36,682 bases of DNA from Rhodoferax sp. (GTDB lineage Bacteria; Pseudomonadota; Gammaproteobacteria; Burkholderiales; Burkholderiaceae_C). The stretch lies in assembly GCF_025356155.1 (NCBI RefSeq), contig NZ_JANXUQ010000145.1, positions 1 through 36,682 on the forward strand. Reading direction: 5' to 3'. The notes under the pieces are model-generated. The model was not told where the DNA came from. It did not search any database and saw only the letters and a program-made list of their open reading frames with translations. The position numbers and the translations under genes were made by a program. Below are positions 24,531 to 34,909 of the stretch, in pieces; the first letter of the stretch is position 1, and the number at the start of each line of letters is the position of its first letter.

Positions 24531-25691
24531 ATGCATTCTCCATCGCACAGTTTTCTTCTTTGTATGGGAACCCGGCCAGAAATCATCAAGATGGCGCCGG
24601 TCTACCATGAGCTGGTTCGCCGCGGGGCGCCGGTGGCGCTGCTGCACACCGGACAGCACAAGGATCTGGCCGAACCCATGTATGACTTCTTCGGCATCCG
24701 GCCCGATTTCAGTCTGCACCTGAACCGCAGCGCCGATACGCTGGAGCACCTCTCTGCGCTGCTGATTGAAAAGATAGGCCAGGTGATCGTCTCCACGATG
24801 CCGCGTGCCGTGCTGGTGCATGGTGATACCAGCAGCGCGTTGATGGCGGCCATGGCTGCGTTCTACCACCAGATTCCGGTTGCCCATGTGGAAGCCGGGC
24901 TGCGATCGCACGATGCATACGATCCGTTTCCCGAGGAAAAAAACCGCGAGCTCATTGCACGTATCGCCCGCTGGCACTTTGCGCCGACCCAGCAGGCGGC
25001 GGAGAATCTGAGGCGGGAAGGTATTGCCGTTGATGCCATTCGTGTTGTTGGCAATACAGCCGTCGATGCTGTTCTCATCGGTCAGCAGCGAATTCAGGAC
25101 AATGCCGATTTGCCATTGGAAACCGATGCATTGCCCATAAAACACATGCGCGACCACCGCGTGATCCTAGTCACGGCGCACCGGCGCGAAAACTGGGACG
25201 GTCCCCTGCTGTCTGTGGCCAAGGCAGTGCTTGCCATCGTGCAGGAGTTTCCCGATGTGGTGGTGGTGTGGCCCGTCCATGCCAACCCTGCAGTGAAAAA
25301 GACGGTTCACTCCGTGCTGGGCAAGCTGCCGGCGGAATTGGCCCACCGCGTTTTCCTGATCCCGCCACTGTCTTATCCCGCGATGGTTGATATGCTCACC
25401 AAGTCATGGCTGGTAATGACCGACTCAGGGGGCTTGCAGGAAGAAGCCGCCAGCGTCCATGTGCCGATCCTGGTGCTGCGAGAGACCACCGAACGCCCTG
25501 AACTGGTTACGGTGGGCGCGGGCCGCTTGGTTGGTACCGACCGCGAAGTCATCGTCAACGAGGTGCGTGCCTTGTGGAACAACACGGCGCAATACGAGGC
25601 TATGCGTGAGGCTCTCAATCCCTTCGGCGACGGCACGGCAGCAAAGCAGATTGTGGACCGCTTGCTGGCGCGCGACGCTGCTTCAACATGA
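24531..25691 (+). CDS. wecB: UDP-N-acetylglucosamine 2-epimerase (non-hydrolysing)
   Basis: This cytoplasmic enzyme interconverts UDP-GlcNAc and UDP-ManNAc. The 386-residue product is the usual size and has the family landmarks: MGTRPEIIKMAPVYHEL, LLHTGQHKDL, VLVHGDTSSALMAAMAAFY, HVEAGLRSHD (from residue 119), FPEEKNRELIARIARWHFAP, VTAHRRENWDGPL, MTDSGGLQEEAASVHVP and LRETTERPE. ATG 24531 gives the canonical N-terminus two bases after the deacetylase stop. Its stop overlaps the start of the YaiO-like gene by four bases. Its presence suggests that the polymer contains ManNAc or a derivative; no dehydrogenase for ManNAcA lies in the window. Confidence 0.96.
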   Translation: MHSPSHSFLLCMGTRPEIIKMAPVYHELVRRGAPVALLHTGQHKDLAEPMYDFFGIRPDFSLHLNRSADTLEHLSALLIEKIGQVIVSTMPRAVLVHGDTSSALMAAMAAFYHQIPVAHVEAGLRSHDAYDPFPEEKNRELIARIARWHFAPTQQAAENLRREGIAVDAIRVVGNTAVDAVLIGQQRIQDNADLPLETDALPIKHMRDHRVILVTAHRRENWDGPLLSVAKAVLAIVQEFPDVVVVWPVHANPAVKKTVHSVLGKLPAELAHRVFLIPPLSYPAMVDMLTKSWLVMTDSGGLQEEAASVHVPILVLRETTERPELVTVGAGRLVGTDREVIVNEVRALWNNTAQYEAMREALNPFGDGTAAKQIVDRLLARDAAST

Positions 25692-26524
25692 ACAGCCCTT
25701 CCAAACAGTGTTGGCGTCGTTGCGCGGCGCTGATGCTCGCTACGCTCAGCCTCCGCAGTATGTGCGCGTTCGCCGAGCAGCAAGAGGAGCCTGCGCTCCA
25801 GCTAAAGATGAGCGGCACGGTGGAGTTGGGTGGCGCCAGCTACACGCTGACAGATGGCTACCCTTCGCGCAATAGGGCTTTTGTTCGCGCCGAAATCAAG
25901 CCCAGCAGCGACCAGCGTTGGACAGCTGAAATCGCCAACATCCAGGAGTTTGGAGACGGCGGCACCCTGCTCGTCGTAGGGTATGAGAAAACCTTCGGCC
26001 CGAACTGGGTTGTGCAAGCCGGTGCCGCGACCAGCGATGCCGGAGTGACATTGCCGCGCTTGCGTTTTGACCTCGCCCTGGGGCGCAAGTGGCTGGAGAA
26101 TGCCAACTTGGTGACTACGCTGGGCATCAGCTATATCCAGGCGAAAGACGTTCACAGCGACCAGGCTATCCAGTTCTCGACAGCCTACTACTTTGATGCT
26201 GGTACCTATGCAGCTTCCGTCGAAGGCGGCGTGCGCAACAACCTGAGCAACCCTGGCTCCGTCAGTGCAGATTCCTACTTTTTTGCACTCACGCTGGCGC
26301 GCGCCAAGGAGCGTTCGTTTTCCGTGCGCCTGGGCACTGGCCAGGAGGCCTACCAACTGGTGACGGACAACGCGCCCCTTGTCAACTTTCCTAGCGACAC
26401 CATCTTGTTCACATGGCGCGAATGGTTGAGCCACAACCAGGGTCTACAGTTGCGGGTGGATGCCTACCGCAACCCGTTTTACCGCTCTACCGGGGTGGAA
26501 GCCAGCTGGTTCTGGGACTTTTGA
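25688..26524 (+). CDS. YaiO-family outer-membrane beta-barrel protein
   Basis: The 278-residue protein has a signal peptide (about 1-29, ending MCAFA) and no other hydrophobic helix. The rest shows alternating beta-strand character (RNRAFVRAEIKPSSDQRWTA, NWVVQAGAATSDAGVTLPRL, TYAASVEGGVRNNLSN, QGLQLRVDAYRNPFYR). It ends in an aromatic residue (ASWFWDF), as outer-membrane barrel proteins do. The TAEIANIQEFGDGG region resembles YaiO of E. coli, a protein encoded next to a GT2 gene in its own operon. I infer that it forms the exit pore for the polymer, like PgaA, AlgE or BcsC in other systems. It has no TPR scaffold domain. Its stop overlaps the next start by one base. Confidence 0.82.
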   Translation: MNSPSKQCWRRCAALMLATLSLRSMCAFAEQQEEPALQLKMSGTVELGGASYTLTDGYPSRNRAFVRAEIKPSSDQRWTAEIANIQEFGDGGTLLVVGYEKTFGPNWVVQAGAATSDAGVTLPRLRFDLALGRKWLENANLVTTLGISYIQAKDVHSDQAIQFSTAYYFDAGTYAASVEGGVRNNLSNPGSVSADSYFFALTLARAKERSFSVRLGTGQEAYQLVTDNAPLVNFPSDTILFTWREWLSHNQGLQLRVDAYRNPFYRSTGVEASWFWDF

Positions 26525-27339
26525 TGGCCGGTGACAAACGCGACATGGTGGGGCACTGGCGCCAGCGGTTACGCTTATTGCGGCTGCGCCGGCGTGACGA
26601 GACCAGCATGCGCCAGCACCGCGCCATGTACCAATTACGCCTGCACCGCGGCGAGCTATTGTTTGCGTTTCTGTTGCCCGTGGCGTCCAACTTGTTGCTG
26701 TTGCTCGGAATGGACGGCGTGATAGGTTTTTGGCGCGGCGTGCTGGATTACCTGGTACCCAGGCTCGATTTCAACGCCACGGTGGTGATGCGCGCCGTGG
26801 ACCTGGGGCTCTATGACTTATGGATACCCACCGTGGTGGTGGAAGGGCCTTTGCCCTCTGCGCTGACTTGGTGGGTGACCGCCTGCATCTGCTGCGTGGT
26901 GTTCATGGCCACCTACCTGATCAAGCCCAACCGCGGATTGCCTTTTGTCTACATCCTGCGTGCCATTGTTTTGTTGCAGGTTACCGCCCTGCTGTACTTC
27001 GCATTTATCCCTGCATCGTTCCCCATGATGCTGGAGGAATACCTCGTCAACAACCTGTTCATGGGCCTGTGTTTTTTGGCATTGGTGCCCTGGATATTGG
27101 GCGCAACCTATTACCTGTTTGATTTTTCGCTGCTGCAAAAATTCATGCTGACGCTTCTGATACTCACGTTCTTTGCGGTGATGCTGCCCTTCCAGTATCT
27201 TTTGCATGCCAACCTGGTCGCCCATGGATCGCTGCTGTTCATGCCCGTGCTGTACCTGGTGTTTGGTTTGTTCATAGATGTGATGGCTTTTGTGGCCCTG
27301 TACTCCTATGGCATGAGCTGGCGGTTTCGCAAAACCTAG
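26524..27339 (+). CDS. Polytopic inner-membrane protein, unrecognised family
   Basis: The 271-residue protein ends the operon and has about six hydrophobic segments (near residues 46-64, 116-134, 145-167, 178-200, 208-228 and 235-262). An Arg-rich N-terminal tail (HWRQRLRLLRLRRRDETSMR) is probably cytoplasmic. I recognise no family or catalytic motif. It could assist the synthase as PgaD does for PgaC, but size and topology differ. ATG 26524 overlaps the stop of the previous gene by one base; the frame is open to 26413, but that part overlaps the barrel-protein gene. About 290 bases follow before the lipase gene. Confidence 0.8.
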   Translation: MAGDKRDMVGHWRQRLRLLRLRRRDETSMRQHRAMYQLRLHRGELLFAFLLPVASNLLLLLGMDGVIGFWRGVLDYLVPRLDFNATVVMRAVDLGLYDLWIPTVVVEGPLPSALTWWVTACICCVVFMATYLIKPNRGLPFVYILRAIVLLQVTALLYFAFIPASFPMMLEEYLVNNLFMGLCFLALVPWILGATYYLFDFSLLQKFMLTLLILTFFAVMLPFQYLLHANLVAHGSLLFMPVLYLVFGLFIDVMAFVALYSYGMSWRFRKT

Positions 27340-27476
27340 TCGACCCGCGTTCTGGGTGCCACGCCCACAGGACAAGGGATAGCTCGACTCGGTGTAAACC
27401 CCCATCCCAATGTGGTGCGTCATCCGGGAATACCAGCATGACAAAAATGGTGCGCAGGCCTACTATGGCGTAAAAC

Positions 27477-27494
27477 GCACGATCGTGCTTTTTT
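27477..27494 (+). terminator. Possible weak terminator after the polysaccharide operon
   Basis: The palindrome gcacgatcgtgc (27477-27488) is followed by six T, and an A-run precedes it. The stem is short, four to five bp, so its strength is doubtful. It lies 138 bases after the last gene of the operon and 135 before the lipase start. Confidence 0.35.
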
Positions 27495-27496
27495 GA

Positions 27497-28561
<1,065 letters not shown>

Positions 28562-28573
28562 GCTGATAACGCC

Positions 28574-29548
28574 ATGCACCTGAGCCGTACCATGTGGGTC
28601 GGCGTGGGCTTGCTCAGCGTGGCCGTGATTGGAGGGTGCCTGCTGGCTTGGTGGCCAGCGGCTGAGCCTGCCACCACGGTCGCTGCGGTGATTGGCCCCG
28701 TCAGCCGGGCCTCACCCTTTGTGCGCTCGATGCAAGACACGCTGCCCGATGGCGATTTGCAAGCCATACAAAAGGGCCTGGCCGCCAACACCTCGGGTGG
28801 CCTGGCCTATGGCGAGCTGAAGCGCTTGTTTGACTACTACCTCAGCGCCGTGGGTGAGCAAAGCATAGAGACCATCACGCTGCAAATCCGCGGTGAGCTG
28901 GACCGCCGCTTGCCGCCCGCGCAGGCCCAAAAGGCGCAGCGCCTGCTGGGCCTTTACATTGAATTCAAGCGCGAACTGGTGCGTGTGGAAAGCCAACCGC
29001 AATTGGCGGGCAACGGCCTGCAGGCCATACGCGGCCGTTTTGTGGCCATGCAGGACATTCGCGCCCGCTACTTCAGCGCCGAGGAATCCGAGGGCATGTT
29101 TGGCTTTGACGACAGCTACGACATGGACGCCATTGCCCGACTGGAAATCAGCCAGAACCCTGCGCTGACCGCCGAGCAGAAGAAGCGGCAACTCGCAGCA
29201 ATGGATGCCGCCCTGCCCGAGCAGTTGCGCAAGGAGCGCGAGGCCTCCAGCGTGGTGGTGCGGGTGGAGCAGCAAGCCCAGGATTTACGTGCCAAGGGTG
29301 GTAGCGATGACGATGTCTACCGCATGCGCGCCAAGGAACTGGACCCGCAAGCGGCCGCCCGCCTAGCCGATGTGGACCGTGAAGAGGCGGCCTGGAAGGG
29401 GCGTATCGCCCGGTATCTGGAAGAGCGCAGCAAGCTACTGTTGTCGCAGGTCAATGCCAGTGCATCCGAGCGCGATGCCAGTTTGGCGCAACTGCAGCAA
29501 AGCGCCTTCAGCGAGGCCGAACGGCCGCGATTGAAGGCTTACGAATAA
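28574..29548 (+). CDS. lifO: Lipase-specific foldase (steric chaperone)
   Basis: The 324-residue protein folds the neighbouring lipase in the periplasm while anchored in the inner membrane by one N-terminal helix (MWVGVGLLSVAVIGGCLLAW). A Pro- and Ala-rich linker follows. The first folding domain contains the signature from R84, RLFDYYLSAVGEQ (the RxxFDY(F/Y)LSxxGE motif). The long alpha-helical arm includes RGRFVAMQDIRARYFSAEES and ends in the second domain (RMRAKELDPQAAARLADVD, REEAAWKGRIARYLEE). Start and length fit the family. Its stop lies right before the stop of the convergent small gene at 29549. Confidence 0.95.
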   Translation: MHLSRTMWVGVGLLSVAVIGGCLLAWWPAAEPATTVAAVIGPVSRASPFVRSMQDTLPDGDLQAIQKGLAANTSGGLAYGELKRLFDYYLSAVGEQSIETITLQIRGELDRRLPPAQAQKAQRLLGLYIEFKRELVRVESQPQLAGNGLQAIRGRFVAMQDIRARYFSAEESEGMFGFDDSYDMDAIARLEISQNPALTAEQKKRQLAAMDAALPEQLRKEREASSVVVRVEQQAQDLRAKGGSDDDVYRMRAKELDPQAAARLADVDREEAAWKGRIARYLEERSKLLLSQVNASASERDASLAQLQQSAFSEAERPRLKAYE

Positions 29549-29917
29549 TCAGTGGGCGGGGGCCAAGTATTTGCCATGCGGCAGGCTTGGCAAACGCGCA
29601 AACAATTGGCGGCAGTAGCCGGTGATGCGCAGACACTTGTTGATCTCATCTACCGGTAGCGGGCCGGATACGACGACGATGTCATTGGCGCGGTCATAGT
29701 CACCTGCTGCGCGAAGACGTCGACGCGTGTTGCTGGCCCAAGAGTGGATGCGTGACGGGTGACCATGCTCGTGCAGCTTGCCGGTGCGCGCATCAAACGC
29801 GATCGCCACAGTGTCCGTCATCAGGCGCAATTTGTGCTCGCCCGTCGCCTTGCTCTGCGGCGTGCTCAGGTCGTATAGATGGTAGTTGCCTTGCTTGAGC
29901 TGGTATTGAAGTGACAT
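29549..29917 (-). CDS. Small protein of unknown function
   Basis: This 122-residue product begins MSLQYQLKQGNYHLYDLSTP, with no signal peptide or membrane helix. It is rich in Arg, His and Tyr (SRIHSWASNTRRRLRAAGDY, DEINKCLRITGYCRQLFARL), and I do not recognise a family. It starts at ATG 29917, behind GGAAAC-like bases. It lies 123 bases after gspE on the same strand, so it could share the secretion-operon transcript, or it could be a foreign insert at the point where the gspE-gspF pair was split. Confidence 0.6.
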   Translation of the reverse strand: MSLQYQLKQGNYHLYDLSTPQSKATGEHKLRLMTDTVAIAFDARTGKLHEHGHPSRIHSWASNTRRRLRAAGDYDRANDIVVVSGPLPVDEINKCLRITGYCRQLFARLPSLPHGKYLAPAH

Positions 29918-30040
29918 GCGCGGTTTCCTCGGAGACCTATTGTGGTTCCCGGGTCATGGAACGAAGGTGAAAGTAGGTGTGGAAACACCAAGCGTTTGCG
30001 TCGGAGCGTGGGGGGCAGCGACCCGCGCAGCGGCATGCGT

Positions 30041-31450
30041 TCAATCCCGGGTGACGCGCACCAGCTCTTCGCGCGACGTAATGCCCATGTTGACCAGGCG
30101 TTCACCGTCCTCGCGCATCAGTGCCATGCCACCGGCTTGAGCCGCAGTGCGGATGTCGGCTTCGGATGCCTGGTGGTGGATTTGCGCGCGGATGGCGTCG
30201 TCCGTCACCAGAAGCTCAAACACGCCGGTGCGCCCCAGGTAGCCGGTGTGGCCGCATTCGCTGCACCCCGCACCCTTGCAAGTGGTGCACAGCTTGCGCA
30301 CCAGGCGCTGGGCCAGCACGCCCAGCAGCGAAGAACTGAGCAGGAAAGGCTCTATGCCCATATCGGTCAACCGCGTCACAGCACTGGCGGCATCGTTGGT
30401 GTGCAGTGTGGCGAGCACCAAGTGGCCGGTCAGCGAGGCCTGGATAGCGATCTGCGCGGTTTCGAAGTCGCGGATTTCGCCAATCATGATGACGTCCGGG
30501 TCCTGGCGCAGGATGGCGCGCAGGGCCTTGGCAAAGTCCAGGTCGATCTTGGCGTTGACCTGGGTCTGGCCGACGCCGGCCAGCTCGTATTCGATGGGGT
30601 CTTCCACCGTCATGATGTTCTGGCGGCGGGTGTCGAGTTTTTGCAGCGCGGCGTATAGCGTCGTAGTCTTGCCCGAACCGGTGGGGCCGGTCACCAAAAT
30701 GATGCCGTGGGGCTGCGCTACAAGATGTTCAAAGCGAGCCAGCACTCCGCCCTGCATGCCCACCGACTCCAAGCTGAGCTTGCCGCCGCTCTTGTCCAGC
30801 AGACGCAGCACGGCACGTTCGCCATGGGCGCTGGGCAGCGTGCTGACACGCACATCGACCCCGCGTGTGCCGATGCGCAAGGATATACGGCCGTCCTGTG
30901 GCAGGCGCTTCTCGGCAATGTCCAGGTCGGCCATGATTTTCAGCCGCGAGATCAGCGCCGCGTGCAGCGCACGGTTGGGTTGCACCACGTCGCGCAGCGA
31001 GCCGTCGACGCGAAAGCGCACGCTGGAGTGGCGCTCATAGGGTTCGATGTGGATGTCGCTGGCGCCATCGCGAGCGGCCTGGGTCAGCAGTGCATTGAGC
31101 ATGCGGATGATGGGCGCGTCGTCCGACGTTTCCAGCAAATCTTCGATCGCCGGCAGCGCCTGCATCATGCGCGACAGGTCTACATCGGCCTCGACCTCAC
31201 TGATGACGGTGGCGGCGCTGGATTCGCTTTGCGCGTACGCGGCGCTGATGCGCTGGCGCAGCAATTCGGCCGCCTCGGTCTCCACTTGCGCGGCGCCAAA
31301 CTTGCGCATGACTTCGGCCACAGCGCTCTGCGCGGCGTCGCTGGCCAGGTCGTGCAGCCACAGTGTCAGGCGGCCGTCCTGCTCTTCCAACAGCAATTGG
31401 TGGCTGCGCGCAAAGGCGTAGGGCAGTGGGTATTGCACGGCGTGACCCAT
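30041..31450 (-). CDS. gspE: Type II secretion ATPase GspE
   Basis: GspE is the cytoplasmic motor ATPase of the secretion system. The 469-residue protein has an N-terminal domain (1 to about 100) and the ATPase core with Walker [10 protein letters not shown] (about 249-257), the Asp box [20 protein letters not shown], Walker B GEIRD (about 322) and the His box LHTNDA. A four-Cys zinc-type motif, [12 protein letters not shown], lies at about 387-400. [20 protein letters not shown] marks the link to the N-terminal part. Start ATG 31450 is five bases after the gspD stop. In relatives gspF follows at once; here the minus strand next holds the unknown small gene, and gspF lies 11.2 kb away. Confidence 0.98.
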   Translation of the reverse strand: MGHAVQYPLPYAFARSHQLLLEEQDGRLTLWLHDLASDAAQSAVAEVMRKFGAAQVETEAAELLRQRISAAYAQSESSAATVISEVEADVDLSRMMQALPAIEDLLETSDDAPIIRMLNALLTQAARDGASDIHIEPYERHSSVRFRVDGSLRDVVQPNRALHAALISRLKIMADLDIAEKRLPQDGRISLRIGTRGVDVRVSTLPSAHGERAVLRLLDKSGGKLSLESVGMQGGVLARFEHLVAQPHGIILVTGPTGSGKTTTLYAALQKLDTRRQNIMTVEDPIEYELAGVGQTQVNAKIDLDFAKALRAILRQDPDVIMIGEIRDFETAQIAIQASLTGHLVLATLHTNDAASAVTRLTDMGIEPFLLSSSLLGVLAQRLVRKLCTTCKGAGCSECGHTGYLGRTGVFELLVTDDAIRAQIHHQASEADIRTAAQAGGMALMREDGERLVNMGITSREELVRVTRD

Positions 31451-31455
31451 CGTAC

Positions 31456-33576
31456 TTAGGGCTTGGCCTCGGGCACCACGCGTGCGGGAGTGGGCGCTGG
31501 GGCTGGTGGCAGCACCACCGAGGCGTTGACAGGTACGCCGGTACTGGTTTCGGGTTGGGACTGTTGCTGCGAGTTGCGCATCAGCTCGTAACGGTCTAGC
31601 GACAAAGCATCCGTTGCAACTGCATCACGCACCACAACTGGCCGCAGGAACACCATCAAATTGGTCTTCTTGCGGCTGCGGGTCTCACTCTTGAACAGAT
31701 TGCCCAACACGGGCAAGTCACCCAAGCCTGGAACCTTTTCCTGGTTGCCGGAATACTCGTCCTGCAGCAGGCCGCCCAGCACGACGATAGAACCATCGGC
31801 CACCAGCACGTTGGACTCTATGGAGCGCTTGTTGGTGGTCGGACCGTTGGCGTCTTTGAGGGTGCTGGCTTGGATGGTCGACACTTCTTGGTAGATGGTC
31901 AGCTTGACGGTGCCGTTTTCGCTGATCTGCGGCTTGACCTTGAGCGTGATGCCGATGTCTTTGCGCTCAATCGTTTGGAATGGGTTGACCGAACCGGAGC
32001 TGCCGCCACCGCCGGTGTTGGTGAACTGGCCGGTCAAAAACGGCACGTTCTGCGCGATGATGATCTTGGCTTCTTCGTTGTCCAATGTCAGCAGATTGGG
32101 CGTGGACAAAATATTGCCGTCGCCGTTGGTCTGCAGGTACCGCGCCAGAAAGCCCAGCACATAGACACCGTTGACCTTGTTGGCGACCGCCAGGTTGCCA
32201 CCGGTTGCCAATGTCGCGCCACCGCTGAGCGCATTGGTAGCCAGGCTGACGATGTTGGTGCCACCTATTTTGAAGTTGGTGCCCAGTATGCCCACGGTGG
32301 CATCACCGGCATTGCCCAGTGGGCCCTGCCACTGGATGCCAAATTCGGCCGCCTTGTCCGCATTCACCTCAGCGATCAGGCTCTCCACATAGACCTGGGC
32401 GCGGCGCGCGTCGAGCTTGTCGATGACAGCGCGCAACTGGCGGTACTGCGGTTCGGGCGCGGTGATGATCAGCGAGTTGGTGGATGCGTCGGCCTGGATT
32501 TGTCCGCCCGTAGACGACTGGCTGGTGGCCGTGCTGCCGCTGCCGCCTGTTGTGGCTGCACCACCGGTCGCCGCCGTGGGCGTGCTGCTGGTGGTCGCTG
32601 TGGCGCTGCGGGCCTCACCCGACATGGCGGCGCGCAACGTCGCAGCCAGCTTGGTGGCTTCGGCATTCTTCAGGTAGACCACATAGATATTGCCGCTGGC
32701 GCTTTGGGTGCCGGGCTGGTCCAGCTTGTCGATCAACGACTTGGCCAGCGTCATACGCGCCGGGTTGGCGGCGCGCAATATCAGCGTGTTGGAGCGGGGT
32801 TCGGCGATCAGCGTGGTCTTGAACGTACCATCGGCCAGGCCTCCGGGAGCGGTGGTCACGCCACCGCCAGACTCCAGCAGGCGCAGCACCAGCGGTGCCA
32901 AGTCCACGGCGATAGCATGCTTGAGGTTGATGACCTCGACATCGGTGGCGTTGGACACGTCCATCGCCGCAATGATCTGGGCCATACGGCGCAGGTTGTC
33001 GCCGTAGTCGGTAATCACCAACGAGTTGTTGCCGGGGTTGACGTTGATGGTGTTGTTGGGGCTGATCAGTGGCCGCAGGATGGGCAGCAGGTTGTTGGCA
33101 TTCTCAAAATTGAGCTTGAAGATCTGCGTACTGATCTGGTTGCCAGCCACCAGCGTGCTGTCAAATACGGCGCCGCCCTGCAGCTTTGCATCGGCCTCGG
33201 GCACGATCTTGTCCAGGCCCGCCGCGTCCACCACGGTGAAGCCTTGCAGGCGCAGCATGGCCAGGAACTGGGCGTAGGCCACGGCCGGCGTTACCGGCCG
33301 GTCGGTGGTCAGCGTGATCGTGCCTTTGACGCGCGGGTCCACCACCACGTTGCGCCCGGTCAGCGTGGCCATGGTGCGGGCCACGGCGTCGATCTCGGCG
33401 TTGGTGAAGTTCAGTGTGATGGGGTCGCCGCGTTTGGTCGGGCTACCTTGGGCTGCCGCAGGGGCTGGTTGGGCCGATGCATTTATGGAAAATTGGCCAC
33501 TAGCCCCCGCCAATACTGCGGTTAGCGCTATTGAAACAATAGCGCTTTGATTGCGTTTGAAGGGTACGGTTTTCAT
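31456..33576 (-). CDS. gspD: Type II secretion outer-membrane secretin GspD
   Basis: GspD forms the outer-membrane channel for folded exoproteins such as the nearby lipase. The 706-residue precursor has a signal peptide ([20 protein letters not shown]), N0 (about 45-115: [20 protein letters not shown]), N1-N3 repeats ([40 protein letters not shown]) and the secretin core (about 430-665: [60 protein letters not shown]). A Ser-, Thr- and Gly-rich insert lies between the repeats. The tail after 670 is Pro- and Val-rich. ATG 33576 gives the signal peptide; the frame is open to 33624. It lies 16 bases after gspN. Confidence 0.97.
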   Translation of the reverse strand: MKTVPFKRNQSAIVSIALTAVLAGASGQFSINASAQPAPAAAQGSPTKRGDPITLNFTNAEIDAVARTMATLTGRNVVVDPRVKGTITLTTDRPVTPAVAYAQFLAMLRLQGFTVVDAAGLDKIVPEADAKLQGGAVFDSTLVAGNQISTQIFKLNFENANNLLPILRPLISPNNTINVNPGNNSLVITDYGDNLRRMAQIIAAMDVSNATDVEVINLKHAIAVDLAPLVLRLLESGGGVTTAPGGLADGTFKTTLIAEPRSNTLILRAANPARMTLAKSLIDKLDQPGTQSASGNIYVVYLKNAEATKLAATLRAAMSGEARSATATTSSTPTAATGGAATTGGSGSTATSQSSTGGQIQADASTNSLIITAPEPQYRQLRAVIDKLDARRAQVYVESLIAEVNADKAAEFGIQWQGPLGNAGDATVGILGTNFKIGGTNIVSLATNALSGGATLATGGNLAVANKVNGVYVLGFLARYLQTNGDGNILSTPNLLTLDNEEAKIIIAQNVPFLTGQFTNTGGGGSSGSVNPFQTIERKDIGITLKVKPQISENGTVKLTIYQEVSTIQASTLKDANGPTTNKRSIESNVLVADGSIVVLGGLLQDEYSGNQEKVPGLGDLPVLGNLFKSETRSRKKTNLMVFLRPVVVRDAVATDALSLDRYELMRNSQQQSQPETSTGVPVNASVVLPPAPAPTPARVVPEAKP
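33524..33546. repeat. 23-bp palindrome inside the gspD signal-peptide region, motif copy 4
   Basis: Arms agcgctattg (33524-33533) and caatagcgct (33537-33546) are perfect 10-bp complements around aaa. The 17-bp GCTAY-N7-RTAGC core is 33527-33543. The coding strand reads SAIVSIAL of the GspD signal peptide. Confidence 0.8.
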
Positions 33577-33592
33577 GTGCTGCGGTCTCACT

Positions 33593-34396
33593 TTAGCCCA
33601 CGGTGATGATGGAGCGGGCGCCATCGCGGCGCCCCAGAATATTCAGAAGATTGGACAAGGCCTCGACGCGTTCCGGTGCCGCACTGGCCACACCGCTAAA
33701 GCGCAGGTGCTGGCCCACCCATTGGCCTTGGCCGCTGAGTTGCAGGCTGCCTTCCAGCGTCGTCAGCTCCAGGCTGGGCGACGGCCCGCCCACGAGTGTG
33801 AACCGGTAGCTGCCCATCGGCGACAGCGTGGACAGGCGCGAAGAAATGTTCAGCGCATCCAACTGCAACCGTCCGGTTTGGCGCAGGCCAGTAGGGCCAA
33901 GCTCGACGGCGAAATCTTGTGTGGTGGCACTTAGCTGGCCTTGCGCCTGTACGGTGTTCCATGGTGTGCCCAGGCCCGCCAGCAGGCTGGCCGGCCACTG
34001 CGACTGGCCGTCTTGCAGCACCAGGCGCACGCCCTTCCAGCCCACGGCCATGGCGCGCAATTGCAGCGGCTGCGCCGTGCAGCACTCTGCCGTGATCTGG
34101 ATGGTCAGGCCGGCCCACACCGGGCGTATCCGCCAGGAGACCTGGCCCGGCAGGGCGACAGCGTTGACGCTGCCTTGCCCGCCGGACAACACCAGTTGGG
34201 ACGAACCGCCCCAGATGCTGCCCTGTGCGCTGACCAATTGGAATTGCTGTCCGCTGGCCTGGTTGAGCGCCGCCGCCAGCCAACGCGCCGGTGCAAACAC
34301 CGTGGTGGCAATGACGCCACCCAGCAGCACACCCGCGATGGCCCAGCGCCAGGGCGCGCTCTGTTGTGGCAAACCGGGTGTGCGGTGTGTGGCCAT
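33593..34396 (-). CDS. gspN: Type II secretion protein GspN
   Basis: GspN is a non-universal inner-membrane component; its exact task in the machine is unclear. The 267-residue product has an N-terminal anchor (WAIAGVLLGGVIATTVFAPA) and a periplasmic domain with family pieces ASGQQFQLVSAQGSIWGGSS, WRIRPVWAGLTIQI and QGQWVGQHLRFSGVASAAPE. Cys pairs are limited to AECCTAQP. ATG 34396 lies three bases after the gspM stop. It sits between gspM and gspD, as in other Burkholderiales operons. Confidence 0.92.
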   Translation of the reverse strand: MATHRTPGLPQQSAPWRWAIAGVLLGGVIATTVFAPARWLAAALNQASGQQFQLVSAQGSIWGGSSQLVLSGGQGSVNAVALPGQVSWRIRPVWAGLTIQITAECCTAQPLQLRAMAVGWKGVRLVLQDGQSQWPASLLAGLGTPWNTVQAQGQLSATTQDFAVELGPTGLRQTGRLQLDALNISSRLSTLSPMGSYRFTLVGGPSPSLELTTLEGSLQLSGQGQWVGQHLRFSGVASAAPERVEALSNLLNILGRRDGARSIITVG

Positions 34397-34399
34397 GGT

Positions 34400-34909
34400 T
34401 TAGCGTGGGGGCAGGCTCATGACCAGGGAACCGGTCCAGGTGGCGCCTGTGGGCGTGGTGTTGCGGGTCAGACGCGCTTCCAAAGGTGCCGAGCGCGCAT
34501 TCAGCCGAGCCTGGCCTAGCCACTGGGCCAACGCATCGGCATTGGCGGCCTGCAGCGTGACGTTGGCGCGGTCGGCGACCACATTCACCTGGGCAGTTGC
34601 CGCCAGGGTTTGCTTGGCGGACAGGTTCAGCGCGCGCAGGGCCTCGTCATAGGCCAGCGGGGCTTGCCGTTGCAGGGAACTGGCCTGGTTTTGCAGCGAT
34701 TGCATGTGCTGTATCTGCGCATCCAGCGCCGTGGCCTGGGCGGTCGATGTGCGTAGCGTCTGCAAAGAGGGTGACAGCACCAGTTGCCAGAGCAGGGCCA
34801 GCACAATCAGCGCCAAGGCGGAGGCCAAAAAAGTCTTTTCGCGGGTGGCCAGTTGGCGCCAGCGGGCCTGCAAAAGCCCCAGCGGCATGGCGTTGGATGT
34901 TTTGCTCAT
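34400..34909 (-). CDS. gspM: Type II secretion protein GspM
   Basis: GspM is a small bitopic protein that stabilises GspL in the inner-membrane platform. The 169 residues contain a short cytoplasmic part (MPLGLLQARWRQLATREKTF), a transmembrane helix at about 27-47 (FLASALALIVLALLWQLVLS), a coiled-coil-like stretch (LDAQIQHMQSLQNQASSLQR) and a ferredoxin-like periplasmic end (DALAQWLGQARLNARSA). The start overlaps the gspL stop by four bases (34906-34909). Length and layout are normal. Confidence 0.95.
   Translation of the reverse strand: MSKTSNAMPLGLLQARWRQLATREKTFLASALALIVLALLWQLVLSPSLQTLRTSTAQATALDAQIQHMQSLQNQASSLQRQAPLAYDEALRALNLSAKQTLAATAQVNVVADRANVTLQAANADALAQWLGQARLNARSAPLEARLTRNTTPTGATWTGSLVMSLPPR

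Noticed and set aside
31870..33525. 551-codon plus-strand open frame opposite gspD
   Set aside because: gspD is unmistakable on the minus strand. The opposite frame is low-complexity and has no motif.
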